Below, in pieces: positions 1 through 10,700 of a stretch of 64,000 bases of DNA. The position numbers were made by a program, and so were the translations under genes. Position 1 is the first letter of the stretch; every line of letters starts with the position of its first letter. Below the pieces are notes generated by a model. The model ran no database searches, was not told the origin of the DNA, and worked only from the letters and a program-made list of their open reading frames with translations. This DNA is from Dendrophyllia cribrosa (Eukaryota; Cnidaria; Anthozoa; Scleractinia; Dendrophylliidae): the NCBI GenBank assembly GCA_024195265.1, contig JAJLRJ010000003.1:30498227-30562226 (forward strand), read 5' to 3'.

Positions 1-597
1 TTAACCCGTCTCGAACAAAATTTGAACCAACTACATATGTGTAAAGCGTTGATGATCTAACAGAAAATTTGTCTCAATAAAAGCCGTCTCGAACAAAATT
101 TGTAGAGTTACGACAAACCAACCGCATGTGTAAAGCGTTGATGATGACAGAAAATTTGTCGAGCGCGGAAAATGTCAAAGCGCAACTCGCGCAGATCACT
201 GTAAATAAGAACAGTAATACCTTTGTGGTGACGTAGCGTAAGACATAACAAGTTCATGACATTTCAATACCCTAGGGAAATTAACAATAGGCCCGGGGGT
301 GCTCCTCAAAAATTTTAGTGGCGGTATGTGACAAACTTCTTGAAATCCTAACCTGTTTAACTAACCATATCCTCGATGCCCTAATATAGCTTCTATAAAA
401 AGAAAGAAGTACCCCCCCCCCGGGACAAATGTTAACAAAATTTAACAAAGAACCTTTGTTAACAACTTTTGCCCCTTTTTCATTTTTGATTCCTACATCT
501 CGTTTGCGCGCATGCGCATTAACGAGATAAAAACGGCAACATAACAGACAAGAAAATTTCCACATGGAAATTTTTTAAAATATCTCTGTACATTAAG
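1..597. other. Intergenic, no gene; degenerate MITE copy
   Basis: No coding region is supported here. Positions 288-425 carry a G-run at the left, a C-run at the right and 'GGGGGTGCTC' next to the G-run. They resemble a decayed copy of the G/C-run-ended MITE seen intact at 35480-35841 and 44711-45094. The short open frames overlapping it are AT-rich and show no family resemblance. Confidence 0.4.
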
Positions 598-1247
598 ACT
601 AATATATATAGATAGGCTGAGCCTAACAGCGTAGCTCTCCGAACAGAAAGCCGATGATAATTAAACTAAACTGAGGTGAAAGGTCGGAAGCGCAAGAATT
701 AAGATTGACGACCGGGCTATTTTTCAATTTTGGCAATTCTCAAAAACAGAATTACGCGACCGGCTGCACAGTACATTTAAACCGTACAAAAGTTCACAAA
801 AACAACTTTTCTCCGTCTAGAATAACTAGTACGACTAATTTCCGAATAAAATACACCTGTTGCTTATCAAAAATTGCCCGAGAAACTGATTTGGAAATCA
901 AAATTGCCAAAAATACACATACGGCCACGCGAGTGAAGTAAGAACAATAAAATCTAAGTCTTGTTTTGTTTACATAAAATCGCTTTTCAATCTATGTAAT
1001 GAATGAACAAACACATAAAAATAGACAACACAATCTTCTTTCGAAAAATTTTATTCAAATCTCCATAAGTTTATGTTTAAAAGCAAAACGCGAGCCATTT
1101 ATAGCGCATCGAGGCCGAGCTGTCTTCGATAAAAGAAATGAAACGACTGAATTTGAGCACGTTTTATAAACAATTCTTCACAACTAACAAGAACACAAAG
1201 AAAAAGTCAATCACAGATTGATATCAACATAAATTCCCATCGAAAAA
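598..1247. repeat. Interspersed repeat, copy A of a direct pair
   Basis: About 650 bp that recur in the same orientation at 1749-2518. Both copies open with 'TAATATATATAGATAGG' and end near 'TGATATCAACATAAAT', with scattered substitutions and small indels between them. There is no conserved reading frame, so this is non-coding repeat DNA. About 500 bp of unique sequence (1248-1748) separates the copies. Copy A preserves the uninterrupted sequence into which a MITE has inserted in copy B. Confidence 0.75.
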
Positions 1248-1748
1248 TGTAATTTGTTTTACCTTTAAGAAATTCTTTACACATCTCCGCTTCTTCAGTT
1301 CTGAAATCCGAAGTGAGAAACATCTCAGCCCCGCATTGCTCCTGCATTGATTAAAACGTATGAAGTTCCTCGAAGCACGATTTTATCCCTGAAAGCTCTT
1401 CTTTTTCCACTTTAGCGGCTTATGAGTATCCCTTAATTTATAGTATCCCTGTCTTGAGTAGCAAACCGCAAAAAAATGTAGGGAAATAACGACTTTAATT
1501 TGGAATGGTTTTCTCCGCTAAACACAGCTCCAAAGTGTTTACCGATCTGACGTGACATTGGCCATGTAGCCGCACGAAAAACAAAGCCTCGCTTTGGTTT
1601 CAAAATTGCTAAGATCCCGCATGTTTTGCGACGTCATACGCACCCGCGAGCTAGCCTTGCGCGACGCTCGGACGCACACACACGTTACAGACGCCGCCCG
1701 CGAAACATTCCGATAGCCATGACCATGAAAAATGACGGGCATATGTTC

Positions 1749-2518
1749 TAATATATATAGATAGGCAGAACCTAACAGCGTCGCACTTTGAACAAGCTTA
1801 ACTAAGGTGAAACTTAACTAAGGTGAAAGGTCGGAAGTACAAGAATTAAGATTGACGACCGGGCTATTTTTCAATTTTAGCAGTTCTCAAAAACCAGTAT
1901 TACCCGACCGTCTGCACAGTACATTTAGACCATACAAAAGTTCACAAAAACAAGTTTTCTCTGTCTAGAATAACTAGTACGACTACTTTCTGAATAAAAT
2001 GCAGTTTTCGTTTGTCACAAATTGCCCGAGAAACTGATTAGGAAATCAAAATTGCAAAAATACACAAACATATTTGCATAAGGCGACGCGAGTGAAGACA
2101 GAAAATCTAAGGCCCGGTTCAAACGTCGAACTTCACATGTGCCGAATCTAATGCAAATAAGCAAAATCTATTGTTCTTGTTCATTTGCATTAGATTCGGC
2201 ACATGTGAAGTTCGACGTTTGAACCGGGCCTAAGTCTTGTTTTGTTTACATAAAATCGCTTTTCAATCTATGTAGTGAATGAACAAACACATAAAAATGG
2301 ACAACACAATCTTCTTTCGAAAAATTTTATTCAAATCTCCATTAGTTTATGTTTAAAAGCAAAACACGTACCATTTATAGCGCATCAAGGCAGAACTGTC
2401 CTCAATGAAATTCAAGATAACAACACGACTTAATTTGAGCACGTTTCATAAACCATGTCTCCAAAACTTAAGAGAACACAAAGGAAAAGTCAATCAAAAA
2501 TTGATATCAACATAAATA
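1749..2518. repeat. Interspersed repeat, copy B, interrupted by a MITE
   Basis: Second copy of the repeat at 598-1247. It contains a local duplication of 'AACTTAACTAAGGTGAAA' near 1797-1827 and the 120-bp MITE at 2111-2230. Outside these differences it aligns to copy A along its whole length, which points to an old segmental or element-mediated duplication. Confidence 0.75.
2111..2230. mobile_element. Harbinger-like MITE, near-perfect hairpin
   Basis: A 120-bp element whose two 48-bp arms (2111-2158 and 2183-2230) are exact reverse complements. It starts GGCCCGGTTC and ends GAACCGGGCC. It is flanked by TAA on both sides (2108-2110 and 2231-2233). The paralogous repeat copy at 598-1247 has the same flank with a single TAA and no insert, so the 3-bp target duplication is directly documented. 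A 3-bp TWA duplication is typical of PIF/Harbinger elements. The element carries no coding sequence. Confidence 0.9.
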
Positions 2519-3999
2519 GCTTATATAAGAGTAAATAAGCGGGTCACTTATTGACGCCTGTTCTAGAAAGTTCTAGAAAATTCTTTTTGAAGTGCTTTTG
2601 AAATAAGAGTTTCAAAGGTTAAGAGGTTACCATTGTTTTGTATGTGATGTCAAACACAAAATGATTATAGAACACCAAGAGGAAGATATGAAGTGACGTT
2701 TCGAAGGGTAATTCAACCATAATCAGTTTTTAGCGACACAAACTGGAAAACTTTAATTTATGACAAATGAACTGAAAACAGACCTTATCGGCTTATCTAC
2801 TCAATGCCTGCAGACGTGAGTGCTTGTTTAAAGACCGAGCTCTTTCTCCAATGGCTACACATTTAGAAACATATCGTGCTGTAGCGTTTACCGAAGTCTT
2901 GAAAAATCCATTTGAAGTCCACAGATCGGTTTTAATTTTTCATACTGAGTTTAAAGTCAAAGAATTGCTTCGCGTATTCACGAGATAAAAATAACCACAA
3001 AGTGACGTCATATCACTTAACATAGCAACTTCAAGGTCATAAGAGATAGCAACTGTAGTTTATTATTTTAAATAAGAACTCTACGAGTTGTGAAATCGAG
3101 CTTTAAGCGTACATAAGAAATTAAGAATTCGAAGCATAACCAATAGTGTAACTGCTCCACAATCGAAGATTTACTGTGACACTGTAGAATCCATTGACTG
3201 TTAATTCTTCATTTCGTAGTTGTAGTAATAGGAGGCTTTTACATACTTACCGACTCAGAAGAAGTAGATTCCTATATTAATATTGACGAGATTATCTCTA
3301 AAGTTAAGGTGTCTCCCTCCAGTTTCCATGCAGCCGCACCGGCCATTTTTGAGCGGCCGTTTAACTAACTTTTCTTTATTGAATTAGAATGAAACTTACA
3401 CAAAATATTGTACTTAGTTTGAAGTTTATAAACGTGTAACAATTTTGTAAGTCGCATTTAAAATTGTGGAGATAAACGAGAAACATTGGAATCACTTGAG
3501 TCTAAATTCCGAGCGATTTCGATGGCATCTAGAAAAATCAAAACTATTAAGATAAACTATGAAATATGGCAAACAAAATATCTAAAAATTAGAAACTTTT
3601 AGCAGGCCAATTTTCAGTAAATCAAAAAAACATTTCGAACTTGTGATTTTGCATGTGTATGAGTACATCAATAAGTTCCTCAATTAATCTTATAAAAGTT
3701 TAATTTCTCAATCTCAAATTTACGCCAAAATGTGTGTTTAGTGTATGAGATGAAACTACGAAAGTTTCAAAGCGTTTCTCGTTTTAGTTTTGGAGATTCG
3801 ATTCTCTATAGGAAACCATAGTTTTTTGACTGAGTCCTTGATATTGTAGTTTTAATGCTTTTCTACATATTTCAAAAACCGCGATTTTTTTTTAACTTTT
3901 ATGGTCGTTTCTTTATAATATGAACAACATTGTCTCGAAGTTTCATCTTGATTGAAACATTGCAACATGGTCAAATCAAATAATAAAGTTCACCTAAAA
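2519..3999. other. AT-rich intergenic stretch, nothing recognised
   Basis: I see no gene, RNA gene or clear repeat here. The sequence is AT-rich with frequent stops in all frames. Confidence 0.6.
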
Positions 4000-4402
4000 C
4001 GCGATTGAGACTTCGTGTTTTGACTGCACGGTTGAAGGCGCACAAAGACGCGTGAAAGTGTAACGCATTTCTGCGTGTTGAGAATTATGCAAATCGCGTT
4101 GACTTCTTTTTCTTCCCTTCAATTCAAAATGCCGCGATTGAGACTTCGTGTTTTGATTGCACGGTTGAAGGCACACAAGGACGCTTTAATTAATTCAGGT
4201 GAAGCGTAACTCATTTCTGCGTGACCATCATGTTTTGCGAAGTAACGTTAGAGGCTGTGTTCCACGTTTAATATTTTTATCATGCTCACGAATTTCAGTA
4301 GGGCGTTTATTTGAAAGCAGGTTTTTTATTCGCATTTGACGTGCACTGGACACTCTCGGCATTTTGAATTGAAGGGAAGAAAAAGAAGTCAACGCGATTT
4401 GC
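4000..4402. repeat. Direct repeat pair plus 45-bp inverted repeat
   Basis: Two similar units of about 80-90 bp lie in direct orientation (4000-4077 and 4133-4224). Both begin GCGATTGAGACTTCGTG and end with CTGCGTG. Overlapping them is an inverted repeat with exact arms at 4089-4133 and 4358-4402. This suggests a small foldback element that captured or duplicated flanking DNA. No protein is encoded. Confidence 0.7.
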
Positions 4403-4866
4403 GATTACATGGCGAATATCAGCCCGTTTGGCCGGGCTGAAAATTCCAGCCCGGTTTCTGAAACCGGGCTGAAATTTTCAGCCCGGGCTGAAAGTCAACC
4501 CGGGCTGAAAGTCAACCCGGGCTGAAACTGTGATTACATGACAAATTTCAGCCCGGGCTGGAATTTTCAGCCCGGGCTGAAACTTTGTTCATGTAATCGC
4601 TAACTTCATTTTAAGAAGATTTATTTCGGAAGCCGGGCTGAAATCTCAGCCCGGTCAACCGGGCTGAAATCTCAGCCCGGGCTGAAATTCGCCATGTAAT
4701 CGGCCCCTTAAAATGAAGTTAGCGATTACATGAACAAAGTTTCAGCCCGGGCTGAAAATTCCAGCCCGGGCTGAAATTTGTCATGTAATCACAACGAAAT
4801 TTCAGCCCGGTTGACCGGGCTGAAATCTCAGCCCGGGCTGAAATTCGCCATGTAATCGGCCCCTTT
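4402..4866. mobile_element. Nested palindromic MITE rich in CAGCCCGGGCTG
   Basis: Outer ends are inverted ('CGATTACATGGCGAAT' at the left; 'ATTCGCCATGTAATCG' at the right). Inside are seven copies of the 12-bp palindrome CAGCCCGGGCTG and two direct copies of a roughly 70-bp block (4633-4709 and 4797-4866). A further inverted pair has arms at about 4567-4614 and 4706-4756. This is best read as related MITEs inserted into one another. The 28743-29198 element has similar 'CCGGGCTG' and 'GATTACATG'/'GATTATATG' motifs and is probably related. Confidence 0.75.
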
Positions 4867-5737
4867 TTTTGTGTGTAAGTTTCATACTAAGTTAGATAAA
4901 GATTTTTGTTGTTGTTGTTGTTTACCGTATTCCCTCGATTAATCGCCTCCATCGAATAATCGCCCCCCTTTGACGGAAATATTTAAAATACAGTCAACTC
5001 TCTCATAGCGACCACTTCTCGTAAGCGACCACCTCCCATAAGCGACCTCTTTGTAAATAACCGTTTTGTTTTTCAGTCAAATACTGTTTCAAAAACTTTC
5101 TCGTAAGCGACCACTACTCAAATTTCTTAAGCGACCGCGACCACTTTTTAGGCCGGATATTTGACATATTCTTTTGTTTTCAGTTTTTAATAGCACTGAC
5201 CCGGAGTGCTGACGGATAATCACAGTTTACTTACAAAAAAGATGGCTGTAATAGATAAACAAACGGATTGTTACAGTGATCTGTTGCAAAATGTTGACTT
5301 GAGACTTAAAACACAGAAGCAATCGAGCATTCTAGACTTCGCGGAGAAGCGTTCGAATGCGACTGAATGAGTGTAAATACAGTCTGATCTAGAGTGCGAG
5401 TATATGCACACCATGTTTGACACTTTTTCCCAGGTTTTGTTCGGTTAAAATTGAATTTCAGGTGATTTTGATTAACAAGTGACACATTTTAAGCTGTATT
5501 GTACTTTTCCCGAATCATGTTGCTTGTAAAAAGAACAAATTAGTTTCAGGCAAAGAAAACGTTGTCTATTTGCCTAATTTTAGCTTATAAGGTAATATCT
5601 TTATGTAATTTTACGTCATTCAATTCAGTTTGGGCTTATTTTGTTGATTTTTCCAGTAAGCGACCACTTTGTCGTGTACCAAGGGTGGTCCCCACCTTCT
5701 CACCATCTTCTCTTTCTTTTATCCCCTTCCTGTCAAG
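4867..5737. repeat. GCGACC-type transposon remnant
   Basis: At 4990 the sequence reads TACAGTCAACTCTC followed by several 'AAGCGACCAC' motifs up to about 5150. A last 'GTAAGCGACCACTTTG' lies at 5656. The TACAGT start and TA context resemble the ends of pogo/Tigger-like elements. The reverse-complement version of the motif forms the 17-bp array at 58269-58420. No transposase frame survives. Confidence 0.45.
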
Positions 5738-5741
5738 TTAA

Positions 5742-5966
5742 AGGGATAGTATCACGAGGTCGAAACTTGAAAACGTCGGCCCACTTTTCAAGTTTGATTC
5801 CGCAAATTCAAAAAGGCCGTCGAGAAGTGGAGGTATTCAGTGAATCAAAAAATCCGTTTTGATAGCCAAAAGAAAGAAAAAAATCACTTTTAACAGTGTT
5901 ATGTCCAAAATTCCGGTGCAAGAACAGTGAACAGTGCCGCGCGTGGAACCTCGTGATACTATCCCT
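5742..5966. mobile_element. TTAA-flanked MITE
   Basis: A 225-bp element with terminal inverted repeats of about 20 bp. It begins AGGGATAGTATCACGAGGT and ends with its complement. TTAA lies immediately outside at 5738-5741 and 5967-5970. TTAA duplication is the signature of piggyBac-type transposition. It has no coding capacity. Confidence 0.8.
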
Positions 5967-6176
5967 TTAAAAATTGACACCTTGGATAACAAACAACTTC
6001 ATTGGAACACTTAAAAAGCCCATGTTCAGTTTATTTGATGTGATTATTTTTTGATTTAATGGAATAATAAAACCAATATTTAGGGCACGACTTCCTATGA
6101 GTAATATTTGAAATAATCGCCTTCCATCAAATAATCGCTCCCTTTTGGTGTGAAAAAAAAATCGCCCCCGGCAGTA

Positions 6177-7099
6177 TAGACTACGAGCAGTCTCTCTTTC
6201 CCAGCTTAGTCCGTCGAGCGAGAAACGAAAAAACATCAGCGAACGAATAATGGCCGCGCGAAACTGGGGGCGAGGCAGGCGCTTGTAGATTTTGACCTCA
6301 TTTCAGCGTCCTTTATTGCCTGGCGGTCGGTGTGTTATTTTTGCCATTAATATTGGCATATAGATTCTTTTGTAGGAAAGGTTTGAATTTCTCTAACTTT
6401 TCTCTCTGAAATACCGGACTGTTGGCCGTGAATGTCTTTCCTGCTATTAATGTCACGCTGCTTCGTTTACGCCACTGTTTCATTTAAGTGTAAAATGGGG
6501 TTGGCAGGCCTGCACGACTCTTGCTCATGTTTTAAATTACATTTGCTCCTTCTATAGGTTTTGAACGGGTATTCTATATTTTATTTTAGCCGTTTGTTAA
6601 GGAGGATTTTAGTTTAGACTGAGTTTTAAAACCTTTCAAAAGCCGCGTGCAACGGACTGGAGGTCAAATCTGTCAGTTGTGGTTTCCCGTGGTGTTGCGC
6701 TTGTAATAACTTTTGAAGTTACATCTGCGGACACGGCAAAAATCGTGGCAAGAAGGTTCCTTAGCTGGTCTACCTCTTATGGCTTTTTTTGGAGTATCGT
6801 TCGAAGAACTCATCTCTTTCGCGGCATTTTACTCTCTTCGCGCTAAAAGGGATTTGGTTTCGGGTCAGATCTCCCGCATTGCGATGACATGTAGATTGAC
6901 GGGATGTGAAGAGAAGTAAATCTGATACCGAAAAATCACTCGACCGTGAACGTGCATTCGCCTGGGCTTAGTCTGTAGTCTCTCTTTTCCCGCGCGCCTG
7001 CCTCGCCCCCAGTTTCGCGCGGCCATTATCCGTTCGCTAATGTTTTTTCGTTTCTCGCTCGACGGACTAAGTTGGGAAAGAGAGACTGTTCGTAGTCTA
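6177..7099. mobile_element. Mutator-like non-autonomous element, 9-bp TSD
   Basis: A 923-bp element with terminal inverted repeats of about 106 bp that differ at only a few positions. Both start TAGACTACGA when read inward. The 9-bp sequence CCGGCAGTA occurs directly outside each end (6168-6176 and 7100-7108). Long terminal repeats with a 9-bp target duplication fit Mutator-like elements. The interior has only short frames without recognisable transposase motifs, so it is non-autonomous. The few mismatches between arms suggest a fairly recent insertion. Confidence 0.8.
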
Positions 7100-7385
7100 C
7101 CGGCAGTATTATTCGGTAGCTGCGAAAAGTGAAAAACGGCGGGAAACCATTATCAATATCGTGAAAATGAAAATCAATTTACAACATAAGAAAAAGGAAA
7201 ATGACGAAACGAAACATGTCAAGTAAAACGAACTTACATTATTGCCGGATTTGGCGAGAGTTCCGATCGATAATGATTTCCTTTTCTTTCTATTCGAGGG
7301 ACAGACCAATGGACCCAACCTCGTTCTTTTTTCCTTCTATTCCTGTAATTAATTAGTATTTGTAATTGAATAATTAAAAAAAAAA

Positions 7386-7453
7386 CTCGTTCCCAGGGTC
7401 TCTCTTCTTCCCGTCCCCTGGAGCGACGGGAAGAAGATAGACTCTGGGAACAA
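7386..7453. repeat. Hairpin repeat
   Basis: Imperfect inverted repeat with arms of about 30 bp around a short GC-rich loop. The left arm begins CTCGTTCCCAGGG and the right arm ends CTGGGAACAAG. It is probably a very short foldback repeat. It lies about 280 bp upstream of the STAND gene start. Confidence 0.65.
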
Positions 7454-7731
7454 GGTTGCAATGGACCTTGCATGCACGAGTGATTGCGAAAGATTTCGTC
7501 TACTTTATTTTCAGACCCACCTTAAAAAATGGAATAAATTTAATCCAAGACAAATAAATGCGAGATATTGTTCTTGCGATTCGATAAAAAGCTCTTAATT
7601 GGAACTTAGGTATCAGGTCCCTTCGAAATGTTACTTTTACCTTCAAAGTATCTCTTGTGTGGTCTTCTAAAACAATGTTTTTTTATTGTTTGTCTAAAGT
7701 TGGATAAAACTAAACGGCCGCCCTGACCTTC

Positions 7732-10700
7732 ATGGCAGTATCAAGTTCCTCTGCACCAGCGCTTTCTGTTGGACAACACACCACACCAGAATACAGAAAC
7801 TGGCTTGCTCTTGGTCATGGCTTGACAACCGTGCTCTGTCAAGGTCTTCGCCCATTTATTAACCGAGAGACAGAAGCTTTCTATAACAAGGTAATGGCAG
7901 AAATTGCAGCTTGGCCTGGAGCTGGACCTTGCACCTGCGTGTATGTCGCTAGAAGGAAACCAAACCAGTATCACGACATGGGCACCTGTGCATGGGCTAA
8001 CGTCCTTCAGGCTCATCACCATGGGAACAAGCCAAACTGGAAGCAGAGTGATTCCACCAAGTGGACGGATCTAAACCTGGGTCCTTGGGAGATAGCTAAG
8101 CTCTTCCTCCCTGATTTGGGAGGACATGCGGTAATAATGAAAGCAGAGGACATGGACATCACTGGACTCTTGAACCTGATGTACTGGTGTGACCAGTTCC
8201 GAGCCATTCCTCAGGCCTTAATCAAAGATGTTCGTGATATTCGAAACCGTAAGTGGGTGCATGTACCAAAGCTAGAGGTAACCGATGCTGACAAGGCGAC
8301 TGCTTTTAGTTCAATTGAAAATTTGCTTCAAGATCCTCACTTGACCCACGACCCGGACTCCCAGAAAGCACTGCGTGAGATCAAGACACTCAAATGTGTG
8401 TCAGATTTAAACAATTTTCAAGCCCAAGTTCTCACCCAATATAAAAAGTTAATTGAAAAAGATATCTTAGGCCTCAGGAGCGATCTCCAAAAAGAGTCTA
8501 GACGCAACCAAAAACTTCGAAACCAATTGGAGGGACGTTTACGCAACATGCAGAAGTCATTAGAAAACGTAAACAACAAGATAAAAACTTTAAATACCCT
8601 TGCAAACCTCGTCAAAAATAGTGCGCTGTTCCTATACAACAACCTAATCAAGTGCACTCGAGCAACTAAAAGGCTGCTAACCCCTTGGCTGATGATCCTT
8701 TTGTTGTGCAGTTGTATCACCATTCTCGATCCCAAGTCATACAAAGATGGTAAGTAGAAACAAATTTTGAAACTATAGGATTGATCATTAAGATTAAAAC
8801 GTTGCATAGGAATTTGTCGCCTGCCCACAAGCAGTGTAAATATTTTCACCGTTTTTCAACGGTATTGATAAATCTCTCGGTGACTTTTGATTTATACTCC
8901 AAACCAGCGATTAGCAAATTTACGGCCAAAAAGATTAAGTTGGAGACTATTTTAAGTGTCTTGCACACTGATGTGATGCAAACAAAAACGTAGTAAGTGA
9001 TTTCAGAATAAGAAGATAGGACTGAAGAGTTTTATAAAATATATGCAAAATTTTGCAACAGGAATGGTTACAAAGTACCTTAGGATTGGTACAGAAGGAA
9101 TTCCTATTTTCTAGTCCTAATTTTGTTTCCTGCTCCGGCTGGAGACAGCTTTTAGGTAAAGAACTCAGGAGTAGAGGGAAATATATTGGGGAGCTGGTAA
9201 TTGTGAAGGCGAACCCGTTCCCAGGGCCCTTTTACTTGGTTGTTGTAAAAGCTCCTCGCGTCACTCTTGGCAGTGTGTGTCATGAGTGAGTTCGTCTTAT
9301 GTCAACAATAATTATTATCATGTTTAATCTTCATCTATTCAGGGTGCCCGTCAGAGGACGTTAGCGTGCCATTCGAAACTAAAGATATCAACATGTCAGA
9401 ATACTTGAACACAGCCCGAGCCGAGAACTTTATCGGTCGTCAATGGCTATATAGAGAGATTGAAGATACATTTAAAGATGGTGACATTTCTGGGGTACTA
9501 ATAATAGGAAATCCGGGTACCGGTAAATCTGCCCTTACTTCTCAGCTGATTTGTTCCCGGACATCCAGCTCTGAGATTCATGCTCATATTCTAGGATACC
9601 ACTTGTGTAAGTTCTCTGACAAAAACACACAAATGGCTGGAAAATTTGTTCGAAATTTAGCGGAAATGATAGCCCGCAGGCTGCCTGAATATGGGTATCT
9701 CGTTTCTAACAGTTCCTACATTCAGCGCTCATTTGATCAGGACTGTATCCAGAATCAAGATCCTGTAGGTTGTTTCGAACAAACTGTAATATCTCCCCTG
9801 AGAAACCTGAAAAATGAACCGAGAAAAACCTGGTTTATCGTACTAGATGCTTTGGATGAATGTCTTGCACAAGGTGACACAAGTCACAGTATTGTGTATC
9901 TGCTGAACAACAAGATTCATCGGTTTCCACCGTGGTTAAAGCTCATAATGACTTCGCGAAATGAATCTGATGCTTCCTTATATTCAAGCAAAATAAAGAA
10001 ATTAATTATCGATCCTGAAGATTCAAGAAACCTCGATGATATCGAGATCTTCGTGACAACACGATTGTATCAAGAAAGTCCTTTGTTGCACCGCATAACG
10101 TCTTGGTTCGGAGATGACAGTGTTGAAAGTACAACGAAGTTGGCAGCTGCCTTACTCAGTAAAAGTCAAGGCAACTTCCTGTTTGTCAAAGAGTTACTTA
10201 ACCATTGGGAGCACTCAAGACATGAATTAAGGAATGCGTATGCCTTACCAAAGACCTTAGGAGATCTGTACCACAGTTACTTCGAAAGAGTTTATCCGGC
10301 TGATGCTAAAAAAGGGAGCTTCAGGTCTGCTCGGCAAGTTTTGGAATTACTGGTTTCTATGTTTGAACCATTAACACAATTAGAGATCTTTAAAGTTCTT
10401 AAAATGAGAGAGAAGAACCTAGATGAAGAATACGATTTCAAGAATAGATTAAAAGAACTAGGTCACTTTCTGAAATATGGAGAAAATAATACCGTAACAC
10501 TATATCATTTGTCGTTGACTGAATGGCTTACCAGTGATAACAACGAGAAGTTTTTTGTAAGTAAAAAGAAAGGGCACGAAATATTCTGTGATTATTACTT
10601 CAGTCTCATTAAGGAAGGAGATAAAAGTACACTGTCGAAATACATTCTCACTTTAGCGCAACATATTGCTTTTGGCGGTTGGAAAGAAGCCTATGTTCAA

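Noticed and set aside
7732..8757. A stand-alone 341-residue HEPN gene
   Set aside because: The last codons run through a perfect splice donor, and the downstream NACHT frame is in phase with it; kept only as a possible intron-retention isoform.
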